Origin: Pyropia haitanensis
Lineage: Eukaryota; Rhodophyta; Bangiophyceae; Bangiales; Bangiaceae
Direction of reading: 5' to 3'
Assembly: GCA_008729055.1 (NCBI GenBank)
Contig: SDUX01000001.1
Coordinates: forward strand, 2,767,206-2,831,205
DNA: 64,000 nt
The notes under the pieces are model-generated. The model was not told where the DNA came from and did no database searches. It saw only the letters and a list, made by a program, of their open reading frames with translations. Made by a program: the position numbers and the translations under genes. This document shows, piece by piece, positions 31,382 through 41,210 of this stretch; within the stretch, counting starts at the first letter, position 1, and each line of letters begins with the position of its first letter.

Positions 31382-34109
31382 AGGGGTAGGCGTCAAGCGG
31401 CGGTCGCCGCCGCCGTCGCCGGGTGGGTCCGCGGCGTCCTCGTGGGGGCGCCCCGCCCGCCGCGCGCGGCGGTTGCCGCCGCCCGCCGCGTCGACGGAGG
31501 CCGCCGCGGTCGCGTTGGGGGGCGACGGCGGTGGCGGCGGCGGCGGCGGCGGCGGCGGCAGCGGCAGCGGCCGCCGGGGCGCGCCCACTGCCGCGGCGGC
31601 GGCAATGGCGGCGGCGGCTGCGGCGGCGGGCGCAGGGACGGCCACCCGGTTCGCGCCGCCGCTCCCACCGCTGGGCGCTCAGCCTGGCTGGAGCCGCTTC
31701 CCGCCTTCAAGCGTCCCGGTGCCGCCACCGTCTGTGCGGCCGTTGTACGTGCCCGGGGGGGAGGGGGAGAGGGGAAGGCAGGCGCACCCACCCGCGTGTC
31801 GGGGGCTCTGCTCACCCGTGGGGGGGTCCGCGCCGTGGGCGCCGGCGGCCTCGGCGTTGGCGGCCCCGGCGGTGGCAGCCTCGGCGGCGGCGGTGGCGGC
31901 GGCGGCAGCCTCGGCGGCGGCGTTCTCGGCTGTGGCAGCCTCGGCGGCGGCGGCCTCGGCGGGGCCCGCCCCAGCGCCGCCACCGGCGGTGCCGGCGGCC
32001 GCGTCGCCCCCCCCTCCCGCCCCCCCGGCAGCGCCGCCGCGCTCGCCGCCGCCGCGTCGGCGGCCAACAAGAACCTCCGCGCCGTCTCGGTCGCCATGGC
32101 CGCCGCGATTGCGGGCGCACCCGGCGGCGCCGCGCCCGCCGCGACCGTCACGGGCGGCCTCATCCAGACGGCGCTCGCGACGCTCGCCGCCGCCGCGGGG
32201 CCGGCCGGCGCCGCGGCGGTGCCGCCACCGCTGACCGCGACGGTGGAGAAGAACGTGCGGCGGCGGGTGTACGACGCGCTGCAGGTGCTGTGTGCGCTGC
32301 GGGTGGTGGGGCGGGAGGAGGGAAGGGGTGGGGGGGGCGGGGGGGGGGGGGCGACCACGGCGGCGGGGGCAGGCAAGGTGCTCGTCTGGCGTGGGACCGC
32401 CCACCTGGGGGGGGGGCGCCAGCCGGCGGTCGCGGCGGCGGCGGCGGGGCCAACGGCGGCTGGCGCGGCGGCGGCTCGTGCGCGCGCCGACGCGGCGACG
32501 GCGCTCGCCGCGCAAGTGGCCGCCGCCCGGCGGCGTGTCGCGGCGCGCGCGGCGGAGGAGGCGTCGCTCAACGCCCGCGTGGACGCGGCGGCGGCGACCG
32601 CGGCGGCGACCGCGGCGGCGGCGGCGGCGGCGGCAGCGTCGGCGGCGGCGGCCGCCGCGGCCGCCGCGGGTGGCCGCCGCGGCCCGCGGCGGGCCGCCCA
32701 CCCAGGGGAGGTGCTGGCGCTGCCGTTTTGGCTCCTGCACGCCCCCGTCGGCGCCGAGGTGCGCCTCGAGGTCGCCCCGGGCGGCAGCGCCGTGGACGTT
32801 GGCGTTGCCGTCGGCGGCAGGCCCGTCCGGCCGGTGCTCCTGTCGGGCCACACGGTGGCGCGGCTCGTCGCGGAGCGGCAGGCGGCGGCGGCGGCGGTGG
32901 CGGCGGTCCGCCCGCCGGCGCGGGCGGCTCAGACCGGCCTGCTCGGGAGTGGCGGCACACCGCCGCCGCCGCTGCCGCCGTCGCCGTCGTCGCCACCCCC
33001 CCCCCCTCCGCCCCCACCGCCACCGCCGCCGCCCCCACCACAGCCGACGCTGCGCCTGCCACCGCCGGCCGTCGCCGACGCGGCCACGCACGCCGGGCGG
33101 GTGGGCGCGGCCATGGGCGCGGCCGCCCCCGCCGCCGCCGCCGCCACCGTCACCGCCGTGTCGACCCCGCCGGCGACGGCGGCGACGGCGGCGGCCCGCC
33201 GCGGGGCGCCCAAGCGGCGGCGGCACTGGCCGTCTGCGCCGGCGGCGGCACCGGCGACGGCGGCGGTGGCGGCACTGGCGGCGGCGGCGGCGGCTACTCC
33301 CCCCCCGCGGGGCTGCCGCCCACCCCACTGCAGCAGCAGCAGCGCCCCCCGCGGGGGGCGTGGAGCCCGGCTGCCGCCGCGGCGGCCGCCGCGGCGGCCG
33401 CCGTCGGGGTCGCCACGCCCGCGACGCCGTGGCGGCAGCCGGCCACGCTCGGCGTGGCGACGGCAGCGGCGGCGGCGGCGGCGGCGGCGGTGCTGCCGCC
33501 GTCGCCCGACGGCGGCTCCCCCCCGCAGCCGCCGACGCTCTTTTGGGGGGGCACCCCGCCGCCGCCGCGCGGCGGCGGCGGCGTCGGCGACAGCGGCGGC
33601 GGCGGCGGCGGGCGGCTCCTCCTCGACCGCCTCCCCGTCAGCCCCGTCACGTCGCCGGCGCCGGCGCCGGGGGTGGGGGTGGGCGTGGGCGGCTGCCAGG
33701 ATGGTGGCGGCGGCAGGGGGGGGGAGCGTCCGTCGCTCCCGACGACCATGGAGGCGGGGGGCGGCGGCCTGTGCTGCGCCGGCCTGGGCGGCGGCGGCGG
33801 CAGCGGCGCGCATGGGGGCGTGCCGCCCCTGCTGGGCACCGCCGCCAGCGGCGCGGCGGACCTGTGCTATGAGTTCCTGCTCGCCACGGGGGAGAGCCTC
33901 GCCGATGACGGGCCCGCGCACGCGGACGAGCGGGACGTGGACGACACGCGCGGGGGGGGGGTGGAAGCGGTCGCCGCCAGCGGCGGCGTCGGCGGCGGCT
34001 GTGGGTATGGCGACGGCCTGCCCACGCTCGACGGCGCGTTTGACTTTTTTAATGACCGGGGGGGGAGGGGGGGGAGGCGGCGTGGCTGGGCGGCGTCTTT
34101 CCCGCATGA
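30877..34109 (+). CDS. DP-type E2F dimerisation partner transcription factor
   Basis: Nuclear factor that pairs with E2F to control cell-cycle genes. The winged-helix signature is at about 32060-32400: NKNLRAVSVAMA, an Ala-rich spacer, then EKNVRRRVYDALQVLCALRVV and VLVWRG, matching the DP (not E2F) sequence around RRRVYDAL. An Ala/Arg helix (about 32460-32690) and a dimerisation strand block LALPFWLLHAP follow. The start ATG 30877 has a strong context. The N-terminal half is Pro/Ala/Gly-rich. An intron probably removes 31746 (donor GTACGTG) to one of several cag acceptors at 31880-31960; phase agrees. The frame also shifts at C or G runs near 31250, 33300 and 34060. After the last the protein ends GEAAWLGGVFP-A with TGA 34107. 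Tail residues LCYEFLLATGESLADD and FDFFND are acidic/aromatic. Family call is strong; exact exon limits are not. Confidence 0.82.
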
Positions 34110-34714
34110 GCCCACCGCGGCCGCTGCGGGGGGGGGGGGATTGCCCGTTGCTCACCTTCCCCTTGCCCGCGGTCTGCCCTGGCGCCCCTCAGTATATATG
34201 ACTGCGCGATCCTGCTATTCTATATTCCCCCCACGCCCGTCTGGGACCTCGCGGCCCGGGCCTGTGGTGCGCGTGCCAATCGCCCAGCGTGACCCAGACG
34301 GTACTGCAACGTGACATAGGGCCAGTAGCGGCCGCGGCCACCAATGGGGCCACTGCGTGAGCGGGGCCGCCCCCAGTGGTCAACGACCAGTACAAGCCTC
34401 CACTGGGGGCGGCGACGGCGGTCGCCACGGTGGCGGACGACGAGCAAAGGCGCGTCACCGACGCGCACAGGCCGGCTCATGGGGGTAACTCATCACGCGG
34501 GGCACGCGTACAAAAAAAAAAAAAAAACAGGTGAACAGGAATCGACATGACGTCACGTCGTACGCCCCCAAGCTCAGCAGACCAAGCAACGAGGCCCCGC
34601 AATGGGCCTTGATTGCCGCCCCCACCACCACAGCCCAATTCGACCCCGCCGCCTCCCCCCGCCAGTCCAGGCCACGCCGCGAGCAGCGGCCGAGCTGCTC
34701 GACCCGCTGGCTGG
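34110..34714. other. Intergenic between convergent DP and PsbM-like copy A
   Basis: An A15 run at 34512-34526 (T on the PsbM sense strand) and an AT-richer patch at 34195-34230 with tatatat. No gene. Confidence 0.5.
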
Positions 34715-35538
34715 CTACTCCCGCATGCTGTTTTCCCCCGCCTTCCTCGACTCGGCCTGGATAAAGAGGATGATGAGGAAGGCGCACGGGATGAGGGTGC
34801 CCAGGAAGATGGCCAGGTACGCAGGGAAGGTAACTGTCATGCCGTCCGCCAGCAGCAGCGATGACGGCAGGGGCACAGACGCCAGCGGCTCGAGCGACGC
34901 CGTCCTGTGGGTGATTGCATTATGCAGCACACGAGAAAGCGGGTGCCAACGGGAGGGAGGAGGGATGACACACACAGCAAGACGGCAGAAAACAAGCGGA
35001 GGGTCGTTAGCGAGTACGCCCAAAACAGCAGGGGTTGTCTCCCCGCGTAGCGGGATGGAATGCCAGGGCCCACCGCCAGGAGGGGGACATGTGAGTCGCG
35101 CGTGGTCCACTCACGCGCCCCAGACGACTGAGCGACTCCCAGAACAACACAAAACAAAGAAGTTGGTTGCATGCGAGGGCAAACGTACGGCGTCACACGG
35201 GCGCGACGGGCACGGACGGCCACCTGCGCCTTGGCGCCCGTGAAAGACCGCTGAGAAACGGCCGCCTGAGGGCAAATTACCCCATTTAGCAAATTGCAAG
35301 CACAAGGGGGCCACCCATCGGCGAGGAGGGACGAGGTCAGCACGATGCCCATGCCCACCCGCGGCGGGCTCGCCACGCGCGTCCCCGTCGGTTTGCAACC
35401 ACAGACCAACCGCACACCATCCCACCACCAAAAAAATAGAATACGACAGCGAGAAGAACCGGCGGGACGCGCGCGACCCGAACGTACCACAGATGGGCGG
35501 AGGGCAGCCACGCCCGCGGCGGGCGCAAACGCGTACAT
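34715..35538 (-). CDS. PSBM: Nuclear PsbM-like photosystem II subunit, copy A
   Basis: Small photosystem II core subunit, one transmembrane helix, at the dimer interface in the family. Exons on the minus strand: 35538-35488, 35265-35189 and 34904-34715, giving 105 residues. Exons 1 and 2 encode a plastid transit peptide (MYAFAPAAGVAALRP, then SQRSF..GAK and Arg/Ala-rich VAVRARRA). Exon 3 encodes a short spacer and then the PsbM-like segment: MTVTFPAYLAIFLGTLIP and CAFLIILFIQAESRK, which lines up without gaps with plastid-encoded PsbM. Donors are both GTACGTT; acceptors CTCAG and CACAG; frames match. Copy B downstream on the plus coordinate axis has the same exon lengths for exon 2 and the same intron phases, so they are a tandem duplication. 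This copy has Cys after the helix-breaking Ile-Pro where B has Val. Confidence 0.85.
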
Positions 35539-36597
35539 GATGACAGATGGAGGCGAAGAGGGGAAGAGAACACCGACAGCAATGAGGCGTACGCGTCGGA
35601 CTCGGGAGGAGGGAGTGTGGAGCTGGGGTACAACCAGGGGGGAAGTAGCTACGGCAAGTGGGGGAGACACAGCCAAGCGTGACGATGCAGGCGGGAGCGT
35701 CGTGGGGCACGGGCGTCTCCTGAAGTGTGTCCGGCAACGGGCACGCATCGACGGGCCATCGTGCAGCGCTGTTGTTGTCCAGTCGGAAACACTCATGAGG
35801 GGGGTTGCTGGGTTCCCGACCTCGCGAGATCTCGCTCAAATCGCAGCTCTGCCTGCCAGCCTCACACGAGATAGGGGGAAGATAAATTGGCACGGTACTG
35901 TGACAACTCTGTAAGTCTTGCTGAAAGACAATTACAAAGACAGTAATTCGAATCACTTGTTCAAGGAGGGTCGGAGATGCGGATCTCGGCACGCGCGAGA
36001 TGGACGGACGCACACAGCGCTACTGCACAACGGCCGCTCTGGGGATGGCCCTCACTGTGGTGTCGAATGAGGCACTCAACTTTGTTGGCAGCTGATGCGG
36101 CGACCTTTGTCGGATGATCAGACCTGTGCCAGCGTGCATCCTCCAAGGACTACGCAGGCTGGACGAGAACGGTTGGTCACACCGAGGCAGAACACAGAAG
36201 ACTGGGTGTCTGGTAGAGAGAAAGCAAGAAGTAGAGGAGCGTAGCGTGGGGCGCAAACAGTGCAGGCAAGAGCCAGCCGGCAAGGATATGAGCACACGCA
36301 TTGACAACTTCTGCCACTCATGGTACTCATGAAGAGAAAAGAAGAGGCGTATTGGAAAAAGCTATTGACGAGACCAGCGCGAGGATGAAGCGACAAGCAA
36401 TGGCATGCAAAAAGGGGTGGACGTTGACTCCAGGTCAGACCCCAAGCCGTGTCCCGGTCCCCTGACCACCGGTCCAAACGAGGGGATCCGAGTGCCGTCG
36501 AGGGCTGACCAGTAGCCAACCGTCACACCCCGCCACTTCTCCACAGCAGCGTCGCGATGCGCTTTCCGTCCTGATAGGAGATGTCACCCCTTGGGGT
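35539..36597. other. Intergenic between the two PsbM-like copies
   Basis: Promoter side of copy A and 3' flank of copy B. GC is lower than in the genes. Contains the shared GATAAATTG element (35881-35889). No further gene copy or relic is seen. Confidence 0.5.
35881..35889 (-). promoter_or_regulatory. Element shared upstream of both PsbM-like genes (copy A)
   Basis: Sense strand CAATTTATC, 343 bp upstream of the copy A start. The same nine bases lie 232 bp upstream of copy B, while surrounding DNA has diverged. It could be a CAAT/TATA-like promoter element; function is unproven. Confidence 0.4.
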
Positions 36598-37412
36598 TTA
36601 CTCATCCGAGGTCCCACGGACGCTCTCCTCGCCCGCCTTCCTCGACTCAGCCTGAATGTACAGGATGATAAGGAACGCGACGGGGATCAGGGTGCCCAGG
36701 AAGATGGCCAGGTACGCGGGGAAGGTAACGGTCATGCCATCCGCCAGCAGCAGCGACGACGGCAGGGGTACAGACGCCAGCGGCTCAAGAGACGCCGTTC
36801 TGCAGATGTAAAACAGACAGGACGCAGTCGGCGCGTACGAGGCAAGATGTTCACGAACAGAACACAGGTCGAGTCCAGGACAGGTGGTCAGCATCCCAAC
36901 ATGCGGAAACTCACCAGCACACACGTAAGAAAGACATACAAAGAGGCGTACACCATCGAGGCTCGTACCACACAAGAGATCGTCAACATTCACAAGGACA
37001 GCCCTCGACCGCTGTGCAAACGTACGTTGTCATCTGGGCGCGACGGGCACGAACCGCCACTGGCGCCTTGGCGCCAACGAACGACCGCTGGGAGACAGAC
37101 GCCTGCAATACCCAAACCAATGAAGCACCATCCCGACATAGCGACAAAGACAGCAGACCGATCCAGTGGGGGAATCGCGCGTCGACCGCAGAGAACAGCG
37201 TTAGCACCAGAGCATCCGAGAAGCACAGCAGTCGACTGCTCGCGAGCGCGTCAACGGAGCTCGACGATCAGCCAGCACAAAAAAAAAAGAGAGGTGGAAG
37301 ACAAAAAGGATGCACACAACAGGTTGGACACACGCACGCTGGCAGTGCAAAAACGTACCAGAGCGGCGGGGCGAAGGGCGGCCACACCAGCGGCTGGCGC
37401 AAACGCGTACAT
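36598..37412 (-). CDS. PSBM: Nuclear PsbM-like photosystem II subunit, copy B
   Basis: Second copy of the PsbM-like gene. Exons 37412-37359, 37102-37026 and 36799-36598 give 110 residues. It starts with the same MYAFAPAAGVAALRP and keeps the SQRSF/GAK/RARRA transit-peptide motifs. The membrane segment reads YLAIFLGTLIPVAFLIILYIQ, closer to plastid PsbM than copy A (Val and Tyr instead of Cys and Phe). The C-terminus is five residues longer, ending SVRGTSDE. Donors GTACGTTT (both) and acceptors TTGCAG and CTGCAG; intron lengths 256 and 226 bp. The first intron has a T10 sense tract. Exon 3 is highly similar between copies while introns are not, so both copies appear to be under coding constraint. 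Confidence 0.86.
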
Positions 37413-38074
37413 GACGGCAACGGAGTGTGAGACGAACTGGAAAGCGGTGGGTGTGGAAGTGGGGAAGGGAAGTGGATGGTGGGGAGGGAGGTGGAGGTGG
37501 CGATGCGGGAGTGCGTAAGTGGATTGTAGGGAGCACTGTGTTTCGTCGACCACGCCAACGCGGCGGCAGATACAACCCAGGCAGACTGCCCTATGGAAAC
37601 GATGGGGGGTCGCCGTGCGCCAGACAAGCAGACCGCGGTGAACGATAAATTGTGACGTGGGGGGCAACCCGGACGGATCCTGCGGGAGGCCCGCCCGACC
37701 TCGATCATCGAGGTCCCACAGTGGATCTCCCTCAGCACACACGGTGACACACGCGGTCTCACAAGATGGTCTTCAGGTGTCACATTTTCTGATTCCCAAT
37801 CCGGTCGAGTTGGATTGTGGAATAAAAGGTGACATGTGTGCTCAGTCCGTCACCCCGTACTGCAATTACTTGAGAAAAGACTCTGACGACACCCATTCCC
37901 AATTCTCAAAGTGCCGAGGAGGCCGTGCCAGGAGTCAGGTGGTCGTGACGTCCAGCAGCCCCAGCACCGCGCAGATTCCATTCGTTGACGGCAGCCGCGG
38001 TCCACAGCTCGCACCGGGCTGGACTGTGCTGTCGGTACTTCGGTCCGCGACGGTCCCGTCTGGCGGTCGCAGCA
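37413..38074. other. Upstream region of PsbM-like copy B
   Basis: Contains the GATAAATTG element (37644-37652) and a C/T-rich sense-strand stretch at 37430-37510 close to the start. Otherwise mixed sequence without a gene. Confidence 0.45.
37644..37652 (-). promoter_or_regulatory. Element shared upstream of both PsbM-like genes (copy B)
   Basis: Sense strand CAATTTATC, 232 bp before the start of copy B, preceded here by an ACGT core (cacgtca). It is identical to the copy A element. Confidence 0.4.
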
Positions 38075-38749
38075 ATGGGCAGCAGCGGCCCGGACGTCAG
38101 CGCCGGCACCAACCAGGCGCTACGGCGGCGCTGCGGCGGTTGCTGGCGCTCGATGCTCGCCCCCGAGGTGGGCTGGCGGAGAATGGCCAAGGCGTTTTCC
38201 CTAGTCTGCTCTGAGTATTGGTGGGACTTCCCCGCCGTTGCCAGGACCTTGGCGGGTGTGCTCGTCGCCGGCCGCCACCCAGAGGCAGCAGCGACCGCTA
38301 CCATGGACGAGGTGGCCGCCGCGGGAAGCTGCTCTCCGTGCGGAGAATGTCCTTGGTGTGACCGCCGCGCGCTTTCCTTAACCCACTCGTGACATGAGCT
38401 CGGCTAGTACGGCACCCTCATCCACGGTGACTGTCGGTGGGGGGTGCCGTTGGCAGCCACCTGCTGGCGCAGCTCGCACATATTTCCCTTCCCGTCGCTT
38501 CTGTTTGATTTCTCCAGGGCGGTGGCTCTAGCGGCGGCAGCAGCGACCTAGCAGGGCCGCCGCGACGGGGCCGACGCGGCGGCCGCGGCGGCGGCGGCCG
38601 CCGCGGATGCGGCGGCCGCGGACGCGGCGCTGCGCGAGGCGTACGCGGCGGGGTATGCCGCCGCGCGTGCCGACGTGCTGGGCGCCCTGGCCTCTGCCTC
38701 GGCGCCGCCGCCGCCGCCGCTGCCGCCGACGGCCGGGGGGGAGGCCTGA
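38075..38749 (+). CDS. Possible small gene, at least two exons
   Basis: Not recognised. Two stretches show the codon use of real genes. One starts at ATG 38075 (MGSSGPDVSAGTNQALRR, nearly every codon ending in C or G). The other is 38552-38749: poly-Ala with Asp, then ALREAYAAGYAAARADVLGALAS and a Pro-rich end with TGA. A stop at 38549 blocks simple read-through, and ctagcag at 38554 after a pyrimidine tract (38487-38517) is a possible acceptor. The matching donor is not certain, so the joined protein is unknown. The tyrosine/glycine helix vaguely recalls Yae1-type repeats but this is weak. A minus-strand frame over 37906-38304 is also open, so this may be a chance signal. Confidence 0.3.
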
Positions 38750-38772
38750 CCTCGACCTGTGGGCACGGCCGC

Positions 38773-38812
<40 letters not shown>

Positions 38813-39444
38813 CGCGTCGTCAATGGACAACCGGGGTTGGGGCGAACAACGGGCGGTGGGTGGCACTGCCGGGGGCGTAGGGTCCCCCCCCGTCTGGCCC
38901 ACCGACTGTTTTTTTTGTTGCGGCCGCGTGTTTTTTGGGGGGAGAGCGCGACGTCGGCGGCGCGTGCGGTGGGCGAGCGCATCCACCGCGACGGCAGGGG
39001 CGGCCGTCCCCCCCACGTGCACGGTAGAGAGGGGTTCCGCGACGCGAGGCGGAGGGGGGGTGTCTATACCCTCATGCGGGGACGGACGCCCGTGAGCGGT
39101 GCGACGGCGGGAAAAGAAAAAACCAAAGCGCAAGCGCCGTGCTGCACGGGAAGCAGTAGCGGGGGCCACGGCTCTGACGCGCGGCGGCGGCGCGAATCCC
39201 CTCTCCCGACGGCAACGCCGCCGCGCGCGGCGTCACGCCGGCGCCGGCACTACGGACCGGCCGCCCATAGCCGCGTGCCGGTGCTGCCGCCGCCAGCCGG
39301 CCGCTGACGCCGCCACCTCGGTTACGCGCGCCGAGACCCGCGGGCTCGCGCCGCCCTCCACGGCTTCATCTCCCGCCCACAGCATGTTCTCTGGTGCCCT
39401 CCCCCTCCCCCCCCCCCCCCCCCCTGTCCCTCCCCCCCGCCGCC
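38750..39444. other. GC-rich intergenic region
   Basis: A (cgg)n run at 38773-38812, short T8 and T6 runs at 38911-38936, and a long C run at 39406-39422. Low-complexity frames only. Confidence 0.5.
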
Positions 39445-39858
39445 TCAGAGCCCCGGCGTCTCGATCAGCTCCACCGCGTTCCCATCCGGGTCACGCACAA
39501 ACAGCGCGCGGCGGCCACTCGCGCTCATCGTATACAGCCAGGCCGCCGCCTCGAGCCGCGCGACCACCCCCCCCAGCGCCGCGACCGTCACGGCCACGTG
39601 GCGGTCGCGCCCCCCGTGCGGCGGCCGCCCGTCCACCGGGTCTAGGTTTGGCAGCTCCATCAGGTGGATCTGCGACGCGCCCGCCCGCACAAACGCGCCG
39701 GGGAAGGGGAGCGCCGCGTTGCGGAGGTGCGTGTCGTCGGCCATGCCGAGGAGGCCCGTGTACCAGGCGAGGGACAGCGGCCCCTCCAGTGATGGTTGGA
39801 CCCCTACGATGGTAGGCTCCCTCCCCCCCTGTGTTGGCTTGCGCCCTATTTTGCTCAT
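39445..39858 (-). CDS. VOC-superfamily (glyoxalase-fold) protein
   Basis: Small vicinal-oxygen-chelate protein of the glyoxalase/bleomycin-resistance fold; substrate unknown. 137 residues from ATG 39858. Visible modules: LAWYTGLLGM (first helix after strand 1), ASQIHLMELPN, then RHVAVTVAALGGVVARLEAA, and ALFVRDPDGNAVELIE. The RHVA His and the final Glu of NAVEL are the usual metal ligands, while the first-strand His is not obvious. The N-terminus (to about residue 30) is atypical, so the first beta-strand may instead come from an unrecognised upstream exon; an AG just before the GPLSLAW codons would allow that. The start codon lies inside a cluster of ACCAT repeats. No targeting peptide seen. 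Confidence 0.72.
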   Translation of the reverse strand: MSKIGRKPTQGGREPTIVGVQPSLEGPLSLAWYTGLLGMADDTHLRNAALPFPGAFVRAGASQIHLMELPNLDPVDGRPPHGGRDRHVAVTVAALGGVVARLEAAAWLYTMSASGRRALFVRDPDGNAVELIETPGL

Positions 39859-39972
39859 GGTCGGTGCTTTCCCCTCATCCGACCGTGATGGTCAGCTGCC
39901 ATCATGATGGTCGGCCGCCACCGTTATGGTCGCCGGTTAACGCGATGGTTGGTGCGCTCCCACTATGGTGGT
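39787..39972. repeat. Cluster of eight ATGGT-containing motifs
   Basis: Eight degenerate copies of (g)atggt(c/t/a)g on the plus strand spaced roughly 16-50 bp, overlapping the 5' end of the VOC gene and the shared upstream region with GST. Too regular in core sequence for the surrounding DNA; origin unknown. Confidence 0.5.
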
Positions 39973-40586
39973 TCACCACCGTTTGGCGGTACCGTGCCGA
40001 GGGCAGCAGGTCCTGCCAAACCAGGGAGGGTCAGTTCACCAGAAGTCCCAGCTGGACCGGCCGACGACCATGCTTGGCCAGACGGCGGCCTCCCCGCCGA
40101 GCGCCGAGCGGGGTCGTCTCTCCCACCAGTGTTGCAGATAGGTTATGGAACCCCCACGCAGCGCGACGAAGAGCGCATGGAACCCTCCACCTCTGTAAGC
40201 TTTGCGCGATGACGCATTTGGCTGTCCCAGAGTCGCCAACGAGAGCGGGATCAACTGTGCAGGGGCCGAGGAGTTCCGCGCACCAATACGTACCCTCCCC
40301 CCAGTAGTGGGAGGCGCCATCAAGGCACGTGGGGGGGGGGACCGTCGCCATCACCATGTGTCGCAGGGCACGTGGGCGGAGCGTCAGCGGGCGGGAGGGG
40401 ACACCGGCCTGCCGTCTCAGGCAAACGAAACGCTCATCCGCACCTACTTGAGGCCACCGACGCCGTTGCCTCCTGCGCTGTGCCCATCCCCATCGCACCG
40501 TCCACCCTCGCACTGCCAACCCATCTTTCCCCCGCACCTCGGTTGCACTTTCCCTGGACCTTCGGCTCCTCACCCCCAAGCCAATC
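39973..40586. other. Divergent intergenic region, VOC and GST
   Basis: Upstream of both genes. A C/T-rich sense leader precedes GST (40465-40585). No further gene; the open minus-strand frame 40031-40588 has no conserved features. Confidence 0.45.
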
Positions 40587-41210
40587 ATGAAGCTGCTGTA
40601 CTTTGACCTGCGCGGGCGCGCGGAGATGATCCGCCTTGCTCTTCACGCTGGTGGCGTCTCGTTCGAGGACGTGCGGTTTGCCCGCACCGAGTGGCCTGAG
40701 ATCAAGCCCACCACCCCGCGGGGCTCCACCCCTGTGCTGACGCTGGACGACGGCACTCAGGTCACTGAAAGTATTGCCATCCTTCGTTATGCTGGCAAGT
40801 TGGGCACTCCCCGTCTCTACCCCGAGGACCCAGTCGTTGCGCTGCGGGTGGACGAGATGGTCGACATCATTGGGTCGTGTACCGCCATCCTCTCCAAGTC
40901 GTTTGGCTTGCCGAGCGAGGAGCAGCTGGCGATGCGGACCAAGATGCTGAGCGAGGACGGGGACCTCACCAAGGTGCTCAAGTGGGTGGACGAGGCGGCC
41001 AAGGCGAACGACAGCGGCTTCCTTGTCGGCTCTGAGCTGACCATCGCCGATTGTGCCCTCCGGCCGGCTGCGTACTGGCTGAGCTCGGGCGTGCTTGACG
41101 GCATCCCGAAAGATTGTCTGGACCAGTACAAGGGGATTTGCAAGGTGATGCAGACCATGGCTGAGGTGCCGGCTATCAAGCGCTACGAGTCCGAGCAGTA
41201 CCCTGCTTAG
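40587..41210 (+). CDS. Glutathione S-transferase, sigma-like
   Basis: Soluble GST that conjugates or isomerises with glutathione. 207 residues, one exon, standard family length. The N-terminal thioredoxin fold starts KLLYFDLRGRAEMIRLAL; the Tyr at position 5 of LLYF is the usual catalytic Tyr of sigma/alpha/pi-type GSTs. STPVLTLDDG carries the cis-Pro glutathione loop, and TESIAILRYAG the gamma-glutamyl-binding Ser. The all-helical C-terminal domain contains LVGSELTIADCAL, the N-capping box before the conserved Asp. Sequence around RGRAE-IRL is typical of sigma class and related GSTs of animals and algae. No targeting peptide, so cytosolic. Complete with TAG at 41208; a C/T leader ends just before the ATG. 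Confidence 0.92.
   Translation: MKLLYFDLRGRAEMIRLALHAGGVSFEDVRFARTEWPEIKPTTPRGSTPVLTLDDGTQVTESIAILRYAGKLGTPRLYPEDPVVALRVDEMVDIIGSCTAILSKSFGLPSEEQLAMRTKMLSEDGDLTKVLKWVDEAAKANDSGFLVGSELTIADCALRPAAYWLSSGVLDGIPKDCLDQYKGICKVMQTMAEVPAIKRYESEQYPA

Noticed and set aside
31393..32853. Long minus-strand open frames opposite the DP gene
   Set aside because: Antisense shadows of GC-rich coding DNA; the plus strand carries the DP winged-helix and dimerisation blocks.
38548..39169. Minus-strand Arg/Pro-rich frames over 38.5-39.2 kb
   Set aside because: Composition-driven; no conserved feature and no start with a C/T leader.
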